Of a DNA stretch of 64,000 bases, positions 18,963 to 28,058 are shown piece after piece. Position 1 is the first letter of the stretch. Every line of letters starts with the position of its first letter. Source of the stretch: JBBEAM01 sp942491105 (GTDB lineage: Bacteria > Pseudomonadota > Alphaproteobacteria > Kiloniellales > DSM-21159); NCBI GenBank assembly GCA_942491105.1, contig CALNZX010000008.1, positions 124,001-188,000 on the forward strand. Reading direction: 5' to 3'. Below the pieces are notes generated by a model. The model saw only the letters and a list, made by a program, of their open reading frames with translations. It made no database searches and was not told the origin of the DNA. The translations under genes were made by a program, and so were the position numbers.

Positions 18963-18968
18963 TATATA
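18940..18968 (+). promoter_or_regulatory. Candidate sigma-70 promoter of rpoH
   Basis: A -35 TTGACA (18940-18945) and a -10 TATATA (18963-18968) are separated by 17 bp, overlapping the 3' end of the pseudouridine synthase gene. The AT-rich run AATATATATATT stands out against the high-GC background. It would give rpoH a leader of about 130 nt. Confidence 0.6.
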
Positions 18969-19103
18969 TATTGCTGTGTCTGCAGGGGAGTTGGGCGCAT
19001 TTTCGCCGCATAGTCCCCGCATCATCGCTCTTGAGGGCGCAGGCCCGGCACTCGGAGGGGTTTCGTCTCTCCGGCACATTCATGCAGCAGGGGAGTTGCA
19101 ATC

Positions 19104-19994
19104 ATGGCTTCACCCAGAGTTCCAGCGGTTTCCGAAGGCAACCTCGGCGGGTATCTTCAGGAGATCCGCAAGTTTCCGATGCTCGAGGCTGACCAGGAGT
19201 TCATGCTGGCCAAACGCTGGCAGGAGCATGACGATATCGACGCCGCGCATCAGCTGGTGACCAGCCATCTGCGTCTCGTGGCCAAGATCGCCATGGGCTA
19301 TCGCGGCTACGGCCTGCCGGTCTCCGAGCTGATCTCCGAGGGTAACGTCGGCATGATGCAGGCGGTCAAGCGCTTCGACCCCGACCGCGGCTTCCGCCTG
19401 GCGACCTATGCCATGTGGTGGATCCGCGCCTCGATCCAGGAATACATCCTGCATTCCTGGTCGCTGGTGAAGATGGGCACCACCGCGGCGCAGAAGAAGC
19501 TGTTCTTCAACCTGCGCAAGCTCAAGGGCCAGATGCAGGCGATCGAGGAAGGCGACATGCAGCCCGAGCAGGTCGAGGAAATCGCCACCAAGCTGGCGGT
19601 CTCCGAAGCCGACGTGGTTTCCATGAACCGCCGCCTCGCGGCGCCGGACTCCTCGCTCAACGCGCCGCTGCGCATCGACGGCGACGGCGAGTGGCAGGAC
19701 TGGCTGGTCGACGAGGAAGACGATCAGGAGACCCTGCTGGCCGACCGCGAGGAGCTGGATAAGCGCCGCGCCCTGCTGGCCCGGGCGATGGACAGCCTCA
19801 ACGAGCGCGAGAAGCATATTCTCGAGGAACGCCGTCTGAAGGAGAATCCGACCACCCTCGAGGATCTGAGCCAGGAATACGGCATCAGCCGCGAGCGGGT
19901 GCGCCAGATCGAGGTGCGCGCCTTCGAGAAGCTGCAGAAGGCGATCAAGAACGCCGCCATCGAGGAAAAGCTGGCGATTCCCGCCGAGGCCTAA
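19104..19994 (+). CDS. rpoH: RNA polymerase heat-shock sigma factor, sigma-32
   Basis: This 296-residue sigma factor directs RNA polymerase to heat-shock promoters. Region 2 is LVTSHLRLVAKIAMGYRGYG through RLATYAMWWIRASIQEYILH. The RpoH-specific stretch SLVKMGTTAAQKKLFFNLRK (RpoH box) separates it from the housekeeping sigma. Region 4 is LNEREKHILEERRLKENPTT and LSQEYGISRERVRQIEVRAF. A GGGGAG Shine-Dalgarno sequence precedes the ATG. FtsH, which degrades RpoH in many proteobacteria, is also encoded in this window (36994-38925). Its own promoter appears to be sigma-70-type. Confidence 0.95.
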   Translation: MASPRVPAVSEGNLGGYLQEIRKFPMLEADQEFMLAKRWQEHDDIDAAHQLVTSHLRLVAKIAMGYRGYGLPVSELISEGNVGMMQAVKRFDPDRGFRLATYAMWWIRASIQEYILHSWSLVKMGTTAAQKKLFFNLRKLKGQMQAIEEGDMQPEQVEEIATKLAVSEADVVSMNRRLAAPDSSLNAPLRIDGDGEWQDWLVDEEDDQETLLADREELDKRRALLARAMDSLNEREKHILEERRLKENPTTLEDLSQEYGISRERVRQIEVRAFEKLQKAIKNAAIEEKLAIPAEA

Positions 19995-20029
19995 AGGCCG
20001 CGCACCAGGGATTCCAGCGTCTACGGCCC

Positions 20030-20054
20030 GGCCCGCCCCAAAATGGCGCGGGCC
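20030..20054. terminator. Possible bidirectional terminator between rpoH and purA
   Basis: Between the convergent stops lies the inverted repeat GGCCCGCCCC / GGCGCGGGCC around AAAAT, with one mismatch. It is followed on the plus side by CGTTCGCTGTTCT. The T tract is weak, so this may be an inefficient terminator or simply a hairpin. Confidence 0.4.
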
Positions 20055-20064
20055 GTTCGCTGTT

Positions 20065-21357
20065 CTAGCCCGAAAACGGGTCTTTCATCAGGATGGTGTC
20101 GTCGCGCTCCGGCGAGGTCGAGAGCAGCGCCACCGGGGCGCCGATCAGCTCCTCGATGCGGCGCACGTACTTGACCGCCGTGGCCGGCAGCTCGGCCCAG
20201 GAGCGCGCGCCCTGGGTACTTTCCTCCCAGCCGACCAGGGTCTCGTAGAGCGGCACGGCCTTGGCCTGCAGGGTCGGGCGCGCCGGAAGGTGGTCGTAGC
20301 GCTCCCCCTCGATCTCGTAGCCGGTGCAGATCTTCAATTCCTTGAAGCCGTCCAGCACGTCGAGCTTGGTCAGCGCGATGCCGTCGATACCGCCGGTCTT
20401 GATCGCCTGACGCACCAGGACGGCATCGAACCAGCCGCAGCGGCGCTGCCGCCCGGTCACGGTGCCGAACTCGCGGCCGCGTTCGCCCAGGCGCTGCCCC
20501 ACCGCCTCGGTCAGTTCGGTCGGGAAAGGCCCGGCGCCGACGCGCGTCGTGTAGGCCTTGGTGATGCCCAGCACGTAGCTGATGGCGTGGGGCCCGACAC
20601 CGGAGCCCGCCGCGCCGTGGCCGGAGACGGTGTTGGAGGAGGTGACGAAGGGATAGGTGCCATGGTCGACGTCCAGCAAGGCCCCCTGGGCCCCCTCGAA
20701 CAGCACCCGCTTGCCGCCGCGCACGGCTTCGTCGAGGCGATGCCAGACCCGGTCGGCGAAGGGCAGGATCTTCGGCGCGATCTCGACCAGGGCGGCCACG
20801 ATCTCCTCGGCGTCGAACTCGGGCTGGCCGAGGCCGCGCATCAGCGCGTTGTGATGGCGCAGCAGGCCGTCGACCCGGCGGCGCAGCAGCTCCGGCTCCG
20901 CGAGATCGCAGACCCTGATCGCGCGGCGCCCCACCTTGTCCTCGTAGGCCGGGCCGATACCCCGGCCGGTGGTGCCGATCTTCTCGTCGCCGCGCTCAAT
21001 TTCGCGCGCCCGGTCGACCTCGCTGTGCAGCGGCAGGATCAGGGCCGCGTTCTCGGCCAGTTTGAGGGTATCCGGCGTAATCTCGACGCCTTGGGCGGAA
21101 ACCCGCGCGATCTCCTCGGTCAGCGCCCAGGGATCGACCACCACGCCGTTGCCGATGATCGAGAGCTTGCCCGGGCGCACCACGCCGGAGGGCAGCAGCG
21201 AGAGCTTATAGGTCACGCCGCCGACCACCAGGGTATGCCCGGCGTTGTGCCCGCCCTGGAAGCGCACCACGACATCGGCGCGCTCCGACAGCCAGTCGAC
21301 GATCTTGCCCTTACCTTCGTCGCCCCATTGGGAGCCGACGACAGCGACATTAGCCAT
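20065..21357 (-). CDS. purA: Adenylosuccinate synthetase
   Basis: This 430-residue enzyme catalyses the GTP-dependent condensation of IMP and aspartate, the first committed step to AMP. Its N-terminus VVGSQWGDEGKGKIVDWL is the P-loop-like GDEGKGK signature. FQGGHNAGHTLVV, GTTGRGIGPAYEDKVGRRAI and the C-terminal GARSWAELPATAVKYVRRIE agree with the family. The ATG at 21357 (MANVAVVG) gives the usual length. The frame extends further upstream, but only through hisZ in another phase. It follows hisZ by 5 nt, so the two genes are co-transcribed, a common alphaproteobacterial pairing. Confidence 0.96.
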   Translation of the reverse strand: MANVAVVGSQWGDEGKGKIVDWLSERADVVVRFQGGHNAGHTLVVGGVTYKLSLLPSGVVRPGKLSIIGNGVVVDPWALTEEIARVSAQGVEITPDTLKLAENAALILPLHSEVDRAREIERGDEKIGTTGRGIGPAYEDKVGRRAIRVCDLAEPELLRRRVDGLLRHHNALMRGLGQPEFDAEEIVAALVEIAPKILPFADRVWHRLDEAVRGGKRVLFEGAQGALLDVDHGTYPFVTSSNTVSGHGAAGSGVGPHAISYVLGITKAYTTRVGAGPFPTELTEAVGQRLGERGREFGTVTGRQRRCGWFDAVLVRQAIKTGGIDGIALTKLDVLDGFKELKICTGYEIEGERYDHLPARPTLQAKAVPLYETLVGWEESTQGARSWAELPATAVKYVRRIEELIGAPVALLSTSPERDDTILMKDPFSG

Positions 21358-21362
21358 GTTTT

Positions 21363-22529
21363 CTAGTCCTTCAGGGTCTTTACTGTGCCATCGAGCAGAA
21401 CCGCGGCGCAGCCAAGCCGCCGGGCTTCCGCTTCGGGATCGGCTTCGATATCGAGCGCGGCCAGGGTCACCCAGCCTTCCTTGCGGAGGGTTTCCGCCGT
21501 CTCGGCGGGCGTGCCTTCGGGCAGATAGATCGCAGACGCGGTCTGCGGCGCCGGCAGGGCGCGCAGTACGGTGTCCATGAACAGAGTGAAGCCCGTCGAG
21601 GGCTGCAGGCTGTCGGCGTCGCCCGGCGCGCTTGGCTCGGCCTGATAGCGCCCGCCGCGGCCCAGCTCGCCGCGCACGCCGCGCGCGAAAATCGTAAAGC
21701 TGACGCCGGTTTGATACTCGAAACCGCGATGTTCGCTCGGATCGAAGGTCAAGGCGAGGTAGGGCGCGGCGCTGCGAATGCGCGCGACCATCCGGGCCGT
21801 GCCCTCCAGCTCGCGGGCCGGTCCCTCGGGCAGCGGCAGCCGTGCCAGCTGTTCCAGCGCCCGGTCCGCCGGTCCGGCCAGACGCAGCAGCTTGAGGAAA
21901 AGCTCGGCGTGTTCGCCGGCGGCTTCCTGGGTCGCCGCCGCGTCCTTGCGGTCCAGGGCATCGCGCAGCGGCGGGATCAGCGCTTCGGCCATGCCGAGGC
22001 CCTCGGCCAGGCTGCGCACCAGGGTCGGGAGGGTCAGATCGACGGTCAGCGGCTTGGCGCCAAGCTCGGAGAGCGCCTGGGCCGCCAGCAGCACGACCTC
22101 GGCGTCGGCGGCTTCTGCGGCGCTGCCGATCAGCTCCGCGCCAACCTGCGCGAACTGCCGCTCCGGGCGCAGCTGGGTGCCTTTCACGCGCAGCACCTGG
22201 CCGGCGTAGCACAGCCGCAGCGGGCGTGGTTCCCTGGCCAGCCGGGTGGCGGCGATGCGCGCGACCTGCGGCGTCATGTCGGCGCGCAGCCCCATCATGC
22301 GCTGGCTGACCGGGTCCATCAGACGGAAGGTTTGCGGCCCCAGGTCGCTGCCGGCGCCGGCCAGCAGGGTTTCCTCGAATTCGATCAGCGGCGGCTTGAC
22401 CCGTGCGTAGCCGCGCGCGGCGAAGATCGCGATCAGCCGTTCGATCGCCCAGGCTTCCTGCGCCGCGCTGGGCGGCAGGCCATCGCCCAGGCCAGCGGGC
22501 AGGAGAGCTTTCTCACCAGTGATGGTCAT
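21363..22529 (-). CDS. hisZ: ATP phosphoribosyltransferase regulatory subunit
   Basis: This 388-residue protein is a HisRS-like paralogue that lacks the anticodon-binding domain. It forms the regulatory subunit that activates the short form of HisG in histidine biosynthesis. The class II fold appears in YARVKPPLIEFEETLLAGAG, FRLMDPVSQRMMGLRADMTP and LRLCYAGQVLRVKGTQLRPE. A later GLY-rich strand reads RGVRGELGRGGRYQA. A full HisS would have a C-terminal domain not seen here. hisG itself is outside the window. It is the first gene of the purA operon. Confidence 0.92.
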   Translation of the reverse strand: MTITGEKALLPAGLGDGLPPSAAQEAWAIERLIAIFAARGYARVKPPLIEFEETLLAGAGSDLGPQTFRLMDPVSQRMMGLRADMTPQVARIAATRLAREPRPLRLCYAGQVLRVKGTQLRPERQFAQVGAELIGSAAEAADAEVVLLAAQALSELGAKPLTVDLTLPTLVRSLAEGLGMAEALIPPLRDALDRKDAAATQEAAGEHAELFLKLLRLAGPADRALEQLARLPLPEGPARELEGTARMVARIRSAAPYLALTFDPSEHRGFEYQTGVSFTIFARGVRGELGRGGRYQAEPSAPGDADSLQPSTGFTLFMDTVLRALPAPQTASAIYLPEGTPAETAETLRKEGWVTLAALDIEADPEAEARRLGCAAVLLDGTVKTLKD

Positions 22530-22679
22530 GATTTATCGCCGTATCGGGGGTGTTCGCGCTTGCTTCGCAAGGTTACTAGCCGCTTTGCCGCCGCACGGCA
22601 ACAGCTAGGCGCGGAGAGCCAAAAACTCGGCTTTCCGTGCTTTGGTTCTGCGGCGGCTTCGGCCTATGATCCCGCCGCC

Positions 22680-23210
22680 ATGGACAGCCCCCCGATCCAG
22701 CCGCCGCACGGCCGGCGCAGCCTCGCCGCCAGCGCCAAAGGTGCCGACCGCATGATCGGGCCGCTGCTGCTGCTTGCCTTGGCCGCCCTGGTCGCCTCCT
22801 GGCTGCTGCCCTTCATGACCGTCGAACGCTTCATCTGGCTGTCCGAGGAGATCACGGTGTGGCGCGGCGTCGGCGAGCTCTGGACGAGCGGCGCCTACGG
22901 CCTGTTCCTGATCGTCGCCGTGTTCTGCGTGCTGTTCCCGCTGCTCAAGCTGGCGCTGGCGGTCTACCTCTGGTTCCTGGCGGACTTGAGCGCGCTGCGC
23001 GGCACCCGGCTGCTGCAGCTGCTCGACAGCCTGGGCAAGTGGTCGATGCTCGACGTCTTCGTCGTCGCCCTGAGCGTGGTCGCGCTCAACATCTCCCTGA
23101 TCAGCGACGTCCAGGTCCACGGCGGGATCTACGTCTTCACCGCCGCGGTGATCCTCTCGATGGTTCTGGTGCGGCGGATTCTGGCGCTGGCCGCAAGACA
23201 GGAAAGCTAA
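22680..23210 (+). CDS. Paraquat-inducible protein A (PqiA)-like membrane protein
   Basis: This protein of about 176 residues has four hydrophobic segments: MIGPLLLLALAALVASWLLP, then AYGLFLIVAVFCVLFPLLKL, then MLDVFVVALSVVALNISLIS, and a C-terminal helix. The motif LGKWSMLDVFVVAL is characteristic of the PqiA/YebS family, which contributes to membrane integrity and lipid transport with MCE-domain partners. No PqiB or MCE gene is adjacent. ATG 22680 (MDSPPIQPPHGRR) gives a short cytoplasmic leader; an internal ATG in front of the first helix is an alternative start. Its stop overlaps the stop of the convergent serA gene. Confidence 0.75.
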   Translation: MDSPPIQPPHGRRSLAASAKGADRMIGPLLLLALAALVASWLLPFMTVERFIWLSEEITVWRGVGELWTSGAYGLFLIVAVFCVLFPLLKLALAVYLWFLADLSALRGTRLLQLLDSLGKWSMLDVFVVALSVVALNISLISDVQVHGGIYVFTAAVILSMVLVRRILALAARQES

Positions 23211-24784
23211 AACCGCAGCGGCTTGGCCTGGAGGATCTGCGGCAGGGCCTGGAGCTTTTCCAGCACCTCGGGCGGCACGGTGGAGTCGAGTTCCAGCAAG
23301 GCGATGGCGTCGCCGCCGACATCGGCGCGGCCGAGGTGGAAGGTGGCGATGTTCATGCCCGCGTCGCCGATGATGCTGCCCAGGCCGCCGATCAGGCCCG
23401 GCTGGTCGCGGTTGGTGACATAGAGCATGTGCGGGCCGAGCGCGGCCTCGACCTTGATCCCCTTGATCTCGACGATGCGCGGCTTGTCGCCGCCGAACAG
23501 CGTGCCGGCGACCGAGCGCTCCTGGCGTTCGGTCAGCAGCGTCAGGCGGATCAGGGTCTGGTAGTCGCTGTCGCGGTCGTGCTTGATCTCGGAGACGTCG
23601 ATGTCGCGCTCGCGCGCCAGCACCGGCGCGTTGACCATGTTGACGGAGTCCAGCATCGGCTTGAGCAAGCCATGCAGGATCGCCTGGGTCAGGGGCCGGC
23701 AGTTGAGTTCGGCGACGTGACCTTCGTATTCGATGCGGACCTCGGTGATGCCGGACTCGGTCAGCTGCCCCGCGAAGGAGCCGAGCTGCTCGGCCAGGGT
23801 CATGTAGGGCTTGAGGCGCTTGGCGTCCTCGGCGGTCAGGGAGGGCATGTTGAGGGCATTGGTGACCGCGCCGTTCAGCAGGTAGTTCGACATCTGCTCG
23901 GCGACCTGCACCGCCACCTTTTCCTGCGCCTCGGTGGTCGCGGCGCCGACATGCGGCGTGCAGATCACGTCGTCGCGGCCGAACAGGACGTTCTCCTTGG
24001 CCGGCTCGCTGTCATAGACGTCCATCGCCGCCCCCGCGACCTGACCGGACTCCAGCGCCTCCAGAAGGTCCGCCTCGACCACCAGGCCGCCGCGCGCGCA
24101 GTTGACGATGCGCACGCCCTTCTTGGTCTTGGCCAGGGCCGCCTTACCGATCATGCCGGCGGTCTGCTCGGTCTTGGGTACGTGCAGGGTAATGAAGTCG
24201 GAGCGGGTCAGCAGGTCGTCGAGCTCAACCTTCTCGACGCCGAGGTCGACGGCCCGGTCGGGCGAAAGGAAGGGATCGTAAGCGATCACCTGCATCTGCA
24301 GGCCCTGGGCCCGCTCGGCGACGATCGAGCCGATGTTGCCGCAGCCGATCACCCCCAGGGTCTTGCCCGTGACCTCAACGCCCATGAAGCGGGATTTTTC
24401 CCATTTCCCAGCCTGCGTCGAGCGGTCGGCGGCGGGAATTTCCCGGGCGATGGCCATCAGCATGGCGATGGCGTGCTCGGCCGTGGTGACCGAGTTGCCC
24501 GCGGGGGTGTTCATCACCACCACGCCCTTCTGGGTCGCCAGGGGCACGTCGACATTGTCGACGCCGATACCGGCGCGGCCGACCACCTTGAGGCAGTCTG
24601 CGGCGTCCAGAATCTCCGCCGTGACCTTGGTCGCCGAGCGGATCGCCAAGCCGTCGCAGCCCTTGATGCGCTGCTTCAGTTCCTCTGGAGACAGACCCGT
24701 CGCGACCTCAACCTCGATTCCGCGGCTTTCGAATATCTCCACGGCTTGTGCGCTGAGAACGTCGGAGATCAGGACTTTCGGCAT
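23207..24784 (-). CDS. serA: D-3-phosphoglycerate dehydrogenase
   Basis: This 525-residue enzyme makes 3-phosphohydroxypyruvate, the first step of serine synthesis. It starts MPKVLISDVLSAQAVEIFES. The NAD-binding loop is KTLGVIGCGNIGSIVAERAQ and the catalytic His lies in ENVLFGRDDVICTPHVGAAT. It is the long form, with an intervening domain and a C-terminal ACT domain (LYVTNRDQPGLIGGLGSIIG) that usually mediates serine feedback. It lies 33 nt downstream of serC in one operon. Serine made here feeds one-carbon and glycine metabolism, which is prominent in this window. Confidence 0.96.
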   Translation of the reverse strand: MPKVLISDVLSAQAVEIFESRGIEVEVATGLSPEELKQRIKGCDGLAIRSATKVTAEILDAADCLKVVGRAGIGVDNVDVPLATQKGVVVMNTPAGNSVTTAEHAIAMLMAIAREIPAADRSTQAGKWEKSRFMGVEVTGKTLGVIGCGNIGSIVAERAQGLQMQVIAYDPFLSPDRAVDLGVEKVELDDLLTRSDFITLHVPKTEQTAGMIGKAALAKTKKGVRIVNCARGGLVVEADLLEALESGQVAGAAMDVYDSEPAKENVLFGRDDVICTPHVGAATTEAQEKVAVQVAEQMSNYLLNGAVTNALNMPSLTAEDAKRLKPYMTLAEQLGSFAGQLTESGITEVRIEYEGHVAELNCRPLTQAILHGLLKPMLDSVNMVNAPVLARERDIDVSEIKHDRDSDYQTLIRLTLLTERQERSVAGTLFGGDKPRIVEIKGIKVEAALGPHMLYVTNRDQPGLIGGLGSIIGDAGMNIATFHLGRADVGGDAIALLELDSTVPPEVLEKLQALPQILQAKPLRF

Positions 24785-24817
24785 TTTATTTTTCTTTCTG
24801 CTCAGAGGACGAAGGGA

Positions 24818-26005
24818 TCAGGCCGCGGCGGCGGACTCCTGTTTGAGCTCCTGAAACGCCCAGTCGAGCCAGGGCGTCAAAGCCTCGATATCGGCGGTCT
24901 CGACCGTCGCGCCGCACCAGATGCGAAGCCCGGCGGGCGCGTCGCGGTAGCTGGCGATATCGAAGCCCGCTTTTTCCTCGGCGACCAGCGCCGCCAGGCG
25001 CTTGACCGCGGCGGCCTGCGCCTCGCCGGTGAGGCCCTGGAACCAGGGGTCGACGATCTTCAGACAGACCGAGGTGTTGGAGCGGGTCTTGGGGTCGCTG
25101 GCCAGGAAATCGATCCAGTCGCGCGACTGCACCCAGGCGGCAAGCGCCTGGGCATTGGCCATGGAGCGGGCGATCAGAGCCTTCAGCCCGCCGATATCCT
25201 CGGCCCAGGCAAGACCGTCCAGCGCGTCCTCGACCGCCAGCATCGACGGCGTGTTGATGGTCTCGCCCTTGAAGATGCCTTCGTTGAGCTTGCCGCCCTT
25301 GGTCAGGCGGAAAACCTTCGGCAGCGGCCATTCCGGTGTGTAGCTCTCGAGCCGTTCGACGGCGCGCGGGCCGAGCGCCAGCATGCCGTGGGCCGCCTCG
25401 CCGCCCAGCACCTTCTGCCAGGACCAGGTCACCACATCGAGCTTGTCGTAGGGCAGCTCCATGGCGAAGGCCGCCGAGGTGGCGTCGCAGATCGCCAGCC
25501 CCTCGCGCGCATCGGAAATCCAGTCGCCGTCCGGCACCCGCACGCCGGAGGTGGTGCCGTTCCAGGTGAAGACCAGGTCGCGGGACGGATCGACCCGAGC
25601 GAGGTCGGGAAGCGCGCCGTAGTCCGCCTCGAAGAGGCGAACGTCGCTCAGCTTGAGCTGCTTGGCGACGTCGGTCACCCAGCCCTTGCCGAAGGATTCC
25701 CAGGCCAGCATGTCGACGCCGCGCGCGCCCAAGAGGGACCACAGCGCGATCTCCACCGCGCCGGTGTCCGAAGCCGGAACGATGCCCAGCTTCCAATCCT
25801 CGGGCAGGCCGAGGATGCGGTGCGACCGCGCGATCACCTCGGCCAGCTTGGCCTTGCCTTCCTTGGCGCGGTGGGAGCGGCCGAGGAAGGCATCCTCGAG
25901 CGCCGCGAGGCGCCATCCCGGGCGCTTGGCACAGGGGCCTGAAGAAAAAAGAGGGGTCTGCGGCCGCGTTTCCGGCTTCGCCGAGCGGGGAGCGTTATCT
26001 GGCAT
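24818..26005 (-). CDS. serC: Phosphoserine aminotransferase
   Basis: This 395-residue PLP enzyme converts 3-phosphohydroxypyruvate and glutamate to phosphoserine. The PLP lysine is in DVVTWSWQKVLGGEAAHGML. The N-terminal FSSGPCAKRPGW and the segment VPASDTGAVEIALWSLLGAR agree with the alphaproteobacterial long type. The ATG at 26005 is preceded by the structured leader described separately. It is first in the serC-serA operon, and the separate phosphoserine phosphatase is not present here. Confidence 0.95.
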   Translation of the reverse strand: MPDNAPRSAKPETRPQTPLFSSGPCAKRPGWRLAALEDAFLGRSHRAKEGKAKLAEVIARSHRILGLPEDWKLGIVPASDTGAVEIALWSLLGARGVDMLAWESFGKGWVTDVAKQLKLSDVRLFEADYGALPDLARVDPSRDLVFTWNGTTSGVRVPDGDWISDAREGLAICDATSAAFAMELPYDKLDVVTWSWQKVLGGEAAHGMLALGPRAVERLESYTPEWPLPKVFRLTKGGKLNEGIFKGETINTPSMLAVEDALDGLAWAEDIGGLKALIARSMANAQALAAWVQSRDWIDFLASDPKTRSNTSVCLKIVDPWFQGLTGEAQAAAVKRLAALVAEEKAGFDIASYRDAPAGLRIWCGATVETADIEALTPWLDWAFQELKQESAAAA

Positions 26006-26007
26006 TT

Positions 26008-26047
26008 TCTAGGTCGTACCTTCGCGGTTTCGCGTCGTACCTGCGAC
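26008..26047 (-). ncRNA. serC leader motif-like RNA structure
   Basis: Just ahead of serC, the minus strand reads GTCGCAGGTACGAC, then GCGAAACCGCGAAG, then GTACGACCT. It can form a GTCG/CGAC hairpin and a CGCG-AAAC-CGCG hairpin ending a few bases from the ATG, with GGTACGAC repeated so that alternative pairings exist. Position and shape match the serC leader described from alphaproteobacteria. A covariance-model search would settle it. Confidence 0.6.
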
Positions 26048-26272
26048 AAATTTGGCGGGATACTAGGGTCCATGCTGCACTGCGTCAACGCGCCTTCGGC
26101 GCTCAAACGCATTTCCACCGCGGCATGGTGCCCCAGCGGCTCTGCGGCTAGACTTGACGCGGGGCGCGGCCGGCCCTATCGACTGCGCTTGACCCGCCGC
26201 GAGCAAGCCGCAAGCACGCCGCCGGTCGTTTTTCTACGTCGCAGTACGGATTGGAAGGACCGCCCCGCCGGC

Positions 26273-28051
26273 ATGTCTGTCGAACAGATCATCCTCTTTA
26301 CGATTCTGGGCGTGGCGCTGTTCTTTTTCATCTGGGGCCGCTTTCGCTACGATCTGGTGGCTGTGGGCGCCCTGCTGGCGGCAACCATTGCCGGTATCGT
26401 GCCCAGCGCCGAAGCCTTCTCGGGCTTCGGTCATCCGGCGGTGATCACCGTCGCCGCGATCCTGATCATCACCCGCGCGGTGCGCAACTCCGGCGTGGTC
26501 GACATGATCACCCGCTGGCTGCTGCCACTGACCCGCACCACCACGACGCACGTTTTCGGCCTGTCCGCCATGGTCGCGGTCTGCTCGGCCTTCATGAATA
26601 ACGTCGGCGCCCTGGCGGTGATGCTGCCGGTCGCCGTACAGAGCGCCTATGCCAGCAAGCGCGCGCCAAGCACCCTGCTGCTGCCGCTGTCCTTCGGATC
26701 CCTGCTTGGCGGCCTGGTGACCCTGATCGGCACGCCGCCCAACATCGTGATCGCCTCGCTGCGCTACCAGGAAACCGGCGAAGCCTTCAGCATGTTCGAC
26801 TTCAGTCCGGTCGGACTCGCCGTCGCCGTGGCCGGGATCGCCTTCATCACCCTGATCGGCTGGCGGCTGCTGCCCAAGCGCGACGGGCAGAACAGCGGCG
26901 ACCGCCCGCTGCACAACATCGAGGGCTACATCGCCGAGGTGCGCTTGCCCGCCAAAAGCCCCTATGTCGGGCACCGCCTGGTCGATCTGGAAACCCTGTC
27001 CCAGGCCGACGTCTCCGTGGTCGCGCTGCTGCGCCGCAAGGACCGCATGCTGGCGCCTTCGGGGTTTCTGCGGCTGCAGGCGGGTGACATCCTGACGGTG
27101 GAGTCCGATGCCGGCTCGCTGCGGCGGCTGGTCGAAAAGGCCGAGCTGGAAATGGTCGGCGCCGGCGCGAGCAGCCCGGAAAGCCTCAGTTCCGAGCGGG
27201 TTGGCCTGGTCGAGGCCGTGGTCACGCCGAACTCGCGGATGGAGGGACGCACCGCCCGCTCCCTGCGCCTGCATACCCGCTACGGCATGAATCTGCTGGC
27301 GGTGTCGCGCCAGGGCGAACCGATCAACGAACGCCTCGGCCAGCTCCGGTTTCAGATTGGCGACGTGCTGCTGCTACAGGGCGAGCACGACGCCATGCCC
27401 GAAGCCTTTTCGGCGCTGGGCTGTCTGCCCCTGGCCGAGCGCGGACTCAATCTCGGCCGTTCCAGCGGCCTGATCACCACGCCGCTGATCTTCGGCGGCG
27501 CCATCCTGCTGGTCGTCTTCGGGCTGCTGCCGCCGCATGTCGCTTTCGTGGCCGCGGCCCTTGGGATCGTGCTGACCGGCGAGCTTTCCCTGCGCGAACT
27601 CTATGAATCCGTCGACTGGCCGATCGTCGTACTGCTTGGCAGCCTGATCCCCGTCGGCATGGCGCTGGAAGCGACCGGCGGCACCCAGACCATCGCCGCG
27701 CCGATCCTGGCCTTGGCCGGCGACGTACCGCTATGGCTGATCCTCGGCCTTCTGATGCTGGTGACCATGCTGATATCCGACGTCATGAACAACGCCGCCA
27801 CGGCGGTGTTGATGGGCCCGATCGGGATCTCCATCGCCAAGGGCATGGCGCTTTCGGTCGACCCCTTCCTGATGGCCGTCGCCATCGGCGCCTCCTCGAC
27901 CTTCCTGACCCCCATCGGCCATCAGTCGAACCTGCTGGTGATGGGTCCCGGCGGCTACCGTTTCGGCGACTACTGGCGCATGGGCCTGCCCCTCGATGCC
28001 CTGATCCTGGTCGTGGCGGTACCAATGATCCTGGTCATCTGGCCGGTCTAG
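26273..28051 (+). CDS. SLC13-family permease with two RCK-C (TrkA-C) domains
   Basis: This protein of about 592 residues belongs to the DASS/SLC13 superfamily of anion or dicarboxylate transporters. N-terminal helices start MSVEQIILFTILGVALFFFI. Conserved substrate-loop motifs include AFMNNVGALAVMLPVAVQSA, TLIGTPPNIVIASLRY and, in the C-terminal repeat, SDVMNNAATAVLMGPIGISI. Between the two membrane halves lie tandem TrkA-C (RCK-C) domains of about 80 residues each (EVRLPAKSPYVGHRLVDLET; AVVTPNSRMEGRTARSLRLH), which are probably regulatory. The ATG at 26273 was chosen over the longer frame from 26072. The substrate (sulfate, dicarboxylate or other) is not determinable. It is divergent from serC. 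Confidence 0.85.
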   Translation: MSVEQIILFTILGVALFFFIWGRFRYDLVAVGALLAATIAGIVPSAEAFSGFGHPAVITVAAILIITRAVRNSGVVDMITRWLLPLTRTTTTHVFGLSAMVAVCSAFMNNVGALAVMLPVAVQSAYASKRAPSTLLLPLSFGSLLGGLVTLIGTPPNIVIASLRYQETGEAFSMFDFSPVGLAVAVAGIAFITLIGWRLLPKRDGQNSGDRPLHNIEGYIAEVRLPAKSPYVGHRLVDLETLSQADVSVVALLRRKDRMLAPSGFLRLQAGDILTVESDAGSLRRLVEKAELEMVGAGASSPESLSSERVGLVEAVVTPNSRMEGRTARSLRLHTRYGMNLLAVSRQGEPINERLGQLRFQIGDVLLLQGEHDAMPEAFSALGCLPLAERGLNLGRSSGLITTPLIFGGAILLVVFGLLPPHVAFVAAALGIVLTGELSLRELYESVDWPIVVLLGSLIPVGMALEATGGTQTIAAPILALAGDVPLWLILGLLMLVTMLISDVMNNAATAVLMGPIGISIAKGMALSVDPFLMAVAIGASSTFLTPIGHQSNLLVMGPGGYRFGDYWRMGLPLDALILVVAVPMILVIWPV

Positions 28052-28058
28052 AAGCCCG

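Noticed and set aside
22859..25942. A 1027-codon plus-strand frame opposite serA and serC
   Set aside because: Composition is shadow-like (G/R/D/H-rich), with no start context, and serA/serC are certain on the other strand.
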